44,074 nucleotides of DNA, from positions 1-44,074 of the forward strand of contig DATAOI010000019.1 in the NCBI GenBank assembly GCA_036265815.1, read 5' to 3'. Under the pieces are notes generated by a model. The model saw only the letters and a program-made list of their open reading frames with translations, searched no databases and had not been told where the DNA came from. The translations under genes were made by a program, and so were the position numbers. This document shows, one piece after another, positions 41,842-44,074 of this stretch (the stretch's first letter is position 1; every line of letters begins with the position of its first letter). Origin of the DNA: Gemmatimonadales bacterium. Lineage in GTDB: Bacteria > Gemmatimonadota > Gemmatimonadetes > Gemmatimonadales > GWC2-71-9.

Positions 41842-41959
41842 GCATGAGCAAGGTGCCGGCGGTCACCCTGTCGTCCCCATCGCGTCCGCGGTGCTGCTGA
41901 TCGCCATCATCGTGGGCCTGCTTGTGTTTCCCCAGAAGCCGGCCGTCCGGAGCCATTGA
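41825..41959 (+). CDS. Candidate 44-aa single-pass membrane peptide
   Basis: ATG 41825 opens a 44-codon frame overlapping the end of the DUF488 gene by 17 nt. It starts MRGRVEHEQGAGGHPVVP, has one hydrophobic helix (IASAVLLIAIIVGLLVF) and a short basic tail (QKPAVRSH). The positive-hydrophobic-positive layout is that of a small membrane protein, but the ribosome site is weak. A short Gly-rich hairpin lies downstream near 41980-42000. Confidence 0.4.
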   Translation: MRGRVEHEQGAGGHPVVPIASAVLLIAIIVGLLVFPQKPAVRSH

Positions 41960-42066
41960 AGCGCAGGTGAGCCCTGGACGTGGCGGCGGTCACCGCCGGA
42001 CGCGGCCCTCGGCGATCATTGTGAGGGGCCCCAGCGGGGCGAACCAATGATTCGGAGAGAGAGGCC

Positions 42067-42426
42067 ATGGCACTGACCGACGAGCAGCGTCGCCATCTCG
42101 AACAGCGTCTCCAGGAGGAGCGCCAACGCGCCCTGCGGGTCATCCGCAGCTATGACGAGTCTGGCTCGAACCCCACGGGCGATGGCGACCTCACCAACTA
42201 CCCCTTTCATATGGCGGACAAGGGCACCGACAGCTTCGATCAGGAGATGTCGACTCAGCTGGCCGAGCGTGCCACCCGTGAGCTGGAAGAGATCGATGCG
42301 GCCCTGCAGCGGCTCTACGAGACTCCCGATCGGTTCGGCCTCAGCGAGTCCACCGGGCAGCCGATCCCATTCGAGCGGCTAGACATCATCCCCTGGGCAC
42401 GGACAGAGATCAGAGAGGCGCCCTAG
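42067..42426 (+). CDS. DksA/TraR-like coiled-coil protein without zinc-finger cysteines
   Basis: 119 aa after a GAGAGAGG site. The N-terminal coiled-coil (5-35 and 55-85) contains NYPFHMADKGTDSFDQEM, resembling the YteA/DksA-type HPAD motif, followed by ELEEIDAALQRLYETPDRFG. The C-terminal part SESTGQPIPFERLDIIPWA aligns with the DksA zinc domain but has no cysteines at all. DksA-type proteins enter the RNA polymerase secondary channel; whether this one does is unknown. The fold could be held without zinc, as in some zinc-independent paralogues. Confidence 0.85.
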   Translation: MALTDEQRRHLEQRLQEERQRALRVIRSYDESGSNPTGDGDLTNYPFHMADKGTDSFDQEMSTQLAERATRELEEIDAALQRLYETPDRFGLSESTGQPIPFERLDIIPWARTEIREAP

Positions 42427-42519
42427 CGGGGATTGTGACGGCCGTCCTCTCCTCGGATCCGGCGCCTGGCTATCCTGAGATCAGATCCTTGCCGATCAAC
42501 CTCTCACTTCCCGCCTCCC

Positions 42520-43590
42520 TTGCGCCTCGTCCCCCTTGCCGCGCCGCTCTGCATGGTTGCCGCCCTCGGATGCGGTGGCGCTGACCTGGTCCTTCCGGTC
42601 TCAGAGGGGCCAATGCAAGTCGTTGCCGTGCATGGAGATCGCCAGGAAGGCAAAGTCGGCGAGCCGCTGGACGACTCGCTGGTCGTGAGAGTCGTGGATA
42701 CGACCGGCGTCGGAATCTCCGGCCGCGAGGTCACTTGGGCGGTGACCATCGGTGGAGGAACGTTGGTCCCGGAGAGGGACACCAGTGACGCCGATGGCCT
42801 CGCTTCCGCGAAGTGGACCCTGGGCCCGGAACCCGGTGCCAACGCGGCCCGAGCCACCATCTCCGGTATCAGCTTCGTCACCTTCACGGCCGTCAGCACC
42901 GGCGGGGGCGATGGCGGCGGCAACGGCGGGGATTCTACGCCGAGCGCTAGCCGCTCCAGCCTTTCGGCGGACCCGGCCTCCATTGTCGCGGGTGCCGGGA
43001 GCTCGACGATCACGGTGACCGTCCGAAATGATCGGGGAGATCCGATCGAGGGCGCCACCGTGTCGCTCGAGGCCAGCGGTACCGGCGTCACAGTGACGCA
43101 GCCCGATGGCGCGACTGAATCGGATGGCACCGCCACCGGCACGGTGGCCGGCGCCGCGCCGGGAACGATCGTCGTCTCGGCCACCGTAAACGGCTCGATA
43201 CGACTGGCGCAGACCGCCGATGTGACGGTCACCGAGGTTCCGGAGACCCAGGTCGATCACTTCGTCTTTCGGCTTCAGCCCCACGACGTACGCAAGAACG
43301 AGCGATTCCGGGTCGAGGTCGCCATGGCGGATGCGGATGGCAATCTGGTTCCTCTCGCCGGAATCCTGCTGTATCTCGGGTTGTTCCCGGTAGGGAGTGA
43401 TTCGCCGACCAACACTCGGCTGCTGGGCAATCGCTTCAGGGAGACTGAGGACGGGGTGGCCGTGTTCGACGATCTGGCGGTCGACAAGAAGGGACACTAC
43501 CGGTTGCGGGTTCTGTCCGATCAGCTGCCCGAGCTGGGGCCCCACGGGCCGGAGCCGTACCTGTTCAGTCTGCCGTTCGAAGTGAAATGA
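42520..43590 (+). CDS. Lipoprotein with bacterial Ig-like (invasin/BIG1-type) domains
   Basis: 356 aa with an apparent TTG start (LRLVPLAAPLCMVAALGC); the lipidated Cys is residue 18. An ATG at 42553 would leave too short a signal. Ig-like domains: 1 (about 33-126, LDDSLVVRVVDTTGVGISGREVTWAV), a Gly/Asp linker (127-142), 2 (about 145-238, ITVTVRNDRGDPIEGATVSLEASG), and a beta-rich C-terminal part (244-356, FRLQPHDVRKNERFRVEVAMADADGNLVPLAG). Such modules extend from the cell surface and act in adhesion or scaffolding. No catalytic region. Confidence 0.85.
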   Translation: MRLVPLAAPLCMVAALGCGGADLVLPVSEGPMQVVAVHGDRQEGKVGEPLDDSLVVRVVDTTGVGISGREVTWAVTIGGGTLVPERDTSDADGLASAKWTLGPEPGANAARATISGISFVTFTAVSTGGGDGGGNGGDSTPSASRSSLSADPASIVAGAGSSTITVTVRNDRGDPIEGATVSLEASGTGVTVTQPDGATESDGTATGTVAGAAPGTIVVSATVNGSIRLAQTADVTVTEVPETQVDHFVFRLQPHDVRKNERFRVEVAMADADGNLVPLAGILLYLGLFPVGSDSPTNTRLLGNRFRETEDGVAVFDDLAVDKKGHYRLRVLSDQLPELGPHGPEPYLFSLPFEVK

Positions 43591-43594
43591 CGCT

Positions 43595-43622
43595 GCCGCC
43601 GAGAGCTCGAGCTCTCGGCGGC
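43595..43622 (+). terminator. Perfect 14-bp palindromic hairpin after the Ig-like lipoprotein gene
   Basis: GCCGCCGAGAGCTC is followed directly by its exact inverted copy, 4 bp after the stop codon, then a C/T-rich stretch with TTTT. Probably a terminator; since the outer-membrane fragment on the minus strand ends at 43657, it may serve both directions. Confidence 0.7.
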
Positions 43623-43656
43623 GGTTCCACATTCCCTTTTCGCTCCACTCCCTGGC

Positions 43657-43835
43657 TCAGGGATACCAGTTCGCCCCGAACCTGATCCGGGTCGTGGTGG
43701 TGTTGTTGGGCGTCCCCCAGTCCTGCCGCTGCCCGTCCACCTTGATGTTCCTCAACTTCCCCACACCCACGCTGAGCCCGCCGTCCAGCGCGAGCTTCGG
43801 CGACACGAAGAGCTGCACTCCGCCGGACGCGCGCC
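43657..43835 (-). pseudogene. C-terminal tail of an outer-membrane beta-barrel protein
   Basis: The minus-strand frame reads AWRASGGVQLFVSPKLALDGG, then LSVGVGKLRNIKVDG and ends TTRIRFGANWYP before TGA 43659-43657. Alternating hydrophobic residues and an aromatic close to the C-terminus are typical of the last strands of an outer-membrane barrel. The reading loses protein character beyond about 43840, where a kinase TPR sequence begins on the other strand, so this is a truncated gene. An alternative is a chimeric assembly join. Confidence 0.6.
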
Positions 43836-44074
43836 ATGCGGCTGGACCCGCGCTCGCCCACCGTGGCGCGGCGGGTCGCCACCGTGCACATCTTCCTCCG
43901 GCAGTACGACAGCGCCGACGCCGCCATAGACCGCGCCATCACTCTCGCGCCGACCAGCCCGCAGATGGTGCTGCTCAAAGTGCTCGTCGCGCTGGGCCGG
44001 GGCGATCTCGGCAGCGCCCGCACGGCGGTCCGCGGTGCCGCGGATCGGATCGACGCGACCGCGCTCGTTGCCTT
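43821..44074 (+). pseudogene. TPR region of another receptor kinase, 5' truncated, cut by right edge
   Basis: The plus frame through ATG 43836 reads MRLDPRSPTVARRVATVHIF, then YDSADAAIDRAITLAPTSP and ALGRGDLGSARTAVRGAADRID. This aligns clearly with residues of the kinase at 14832 (VLDPRSVNITSQLADLHTML, ADRGLALAPTNPR, QLGRGDLDSARAVIRAAVRHID). There is no kinase or membrane part upstream, since a barrel-protein tail lies there on the opposite strand. So this copy is a 5' truncated remnant, or a join artefact. It continues beyond the window. Confidence 0.65.

Overview
The window is G+C-rich (about two thirds by eye) and densely coding on both strands, with many GTG starts, 4-nt stop/start overlaps and abundant secreted or lipid-anchored proteins. 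The repeated kinase / single membrane helix / TolB-like / TPR architecture, quinoprotein and beta-propeller enzymes, and lipoproteins with bacterial Ig-like domains suggest a soil-type Gemmatimonadota chromosome or metagenome contig. That placement is inference; there is no rRNA or other taxonomic marker. I saw no tRNA, rRNA, CRISPR array, phage module, transposase or recognised defence locus.

Layout. 1-6.3 kb: a Ser/Thr kinase cut by the left edge, an alpha/beta hydrolase, an orphan ABC-type binding lipoprotein, a small ABM-like protein, two membrane proteins (one of only 26 aa), a 2-Cys peroxiredoxin and a MICAL/PHBH-like FAD monooxygenase. 6.4-11.3 kb: a secreted laminin-G-like protein, a lower-GC membrane protein, a soluble periplasmic PQQ dehydrogenase and a DUF4142 protein. 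11.4-14.7 kb: a decayed RCC1-repeat lipoprotein joined to a foreign membrane-protein tail, facing an HxlR / membrane protein / SDR operon. 14.8-20.4 kb: a kinase-TPR receptor, a membrane-anchored cytochrome c, an NAD(P)-binding protein, and a secreted protein immediately followed by a soluble kinase. 20.5-25.4 kb: a cupredoxin lipoprotein, a PQQ sugar dehydrogenase-like lipoprotein, SnoaL-like and YcxB-like proteins, and a membrane protein / MarR / DHFR-like operon on the minus strand.

25.4-37.5 kb is the most coherent block. A plus-strand trio with overlapping genes (LVIVD-type beta-propeller, 160-aa unknown, Met-rich multicopper oxidase) diverges from the MarR operon across a 145-bp region with two interlocked sigma70-like promoters and a long dyad. 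It is followed by a cyclic-nucleotide-domain/thioredoxin-reductase-like flavoprotein that lacks the CxxC and a YncE-like propeller (both minus strand), then a tripartite RND efflux operon. I read this as a candidate envelope copper/redox module.

37.5-44.1 kb: another kinase-TPR receptor, a cyclopropane-fatty-acid synthase, a DUF488 protein, a DksA-like coiled-coil protein lacking the zinc cysteines, an Ig-like lipoprotein, and at the right edge an abrupt junction between the tail of an outer-membrane barrel (minus) and the TPR part of another kinase (plus). In all there are four kinase genes plus this fifth TPR fragment. The window therefore looks like chromosomal accessory DNA dominated by signalling receptors and periplasmic redox enzymes, with several signs of local rearrangement.
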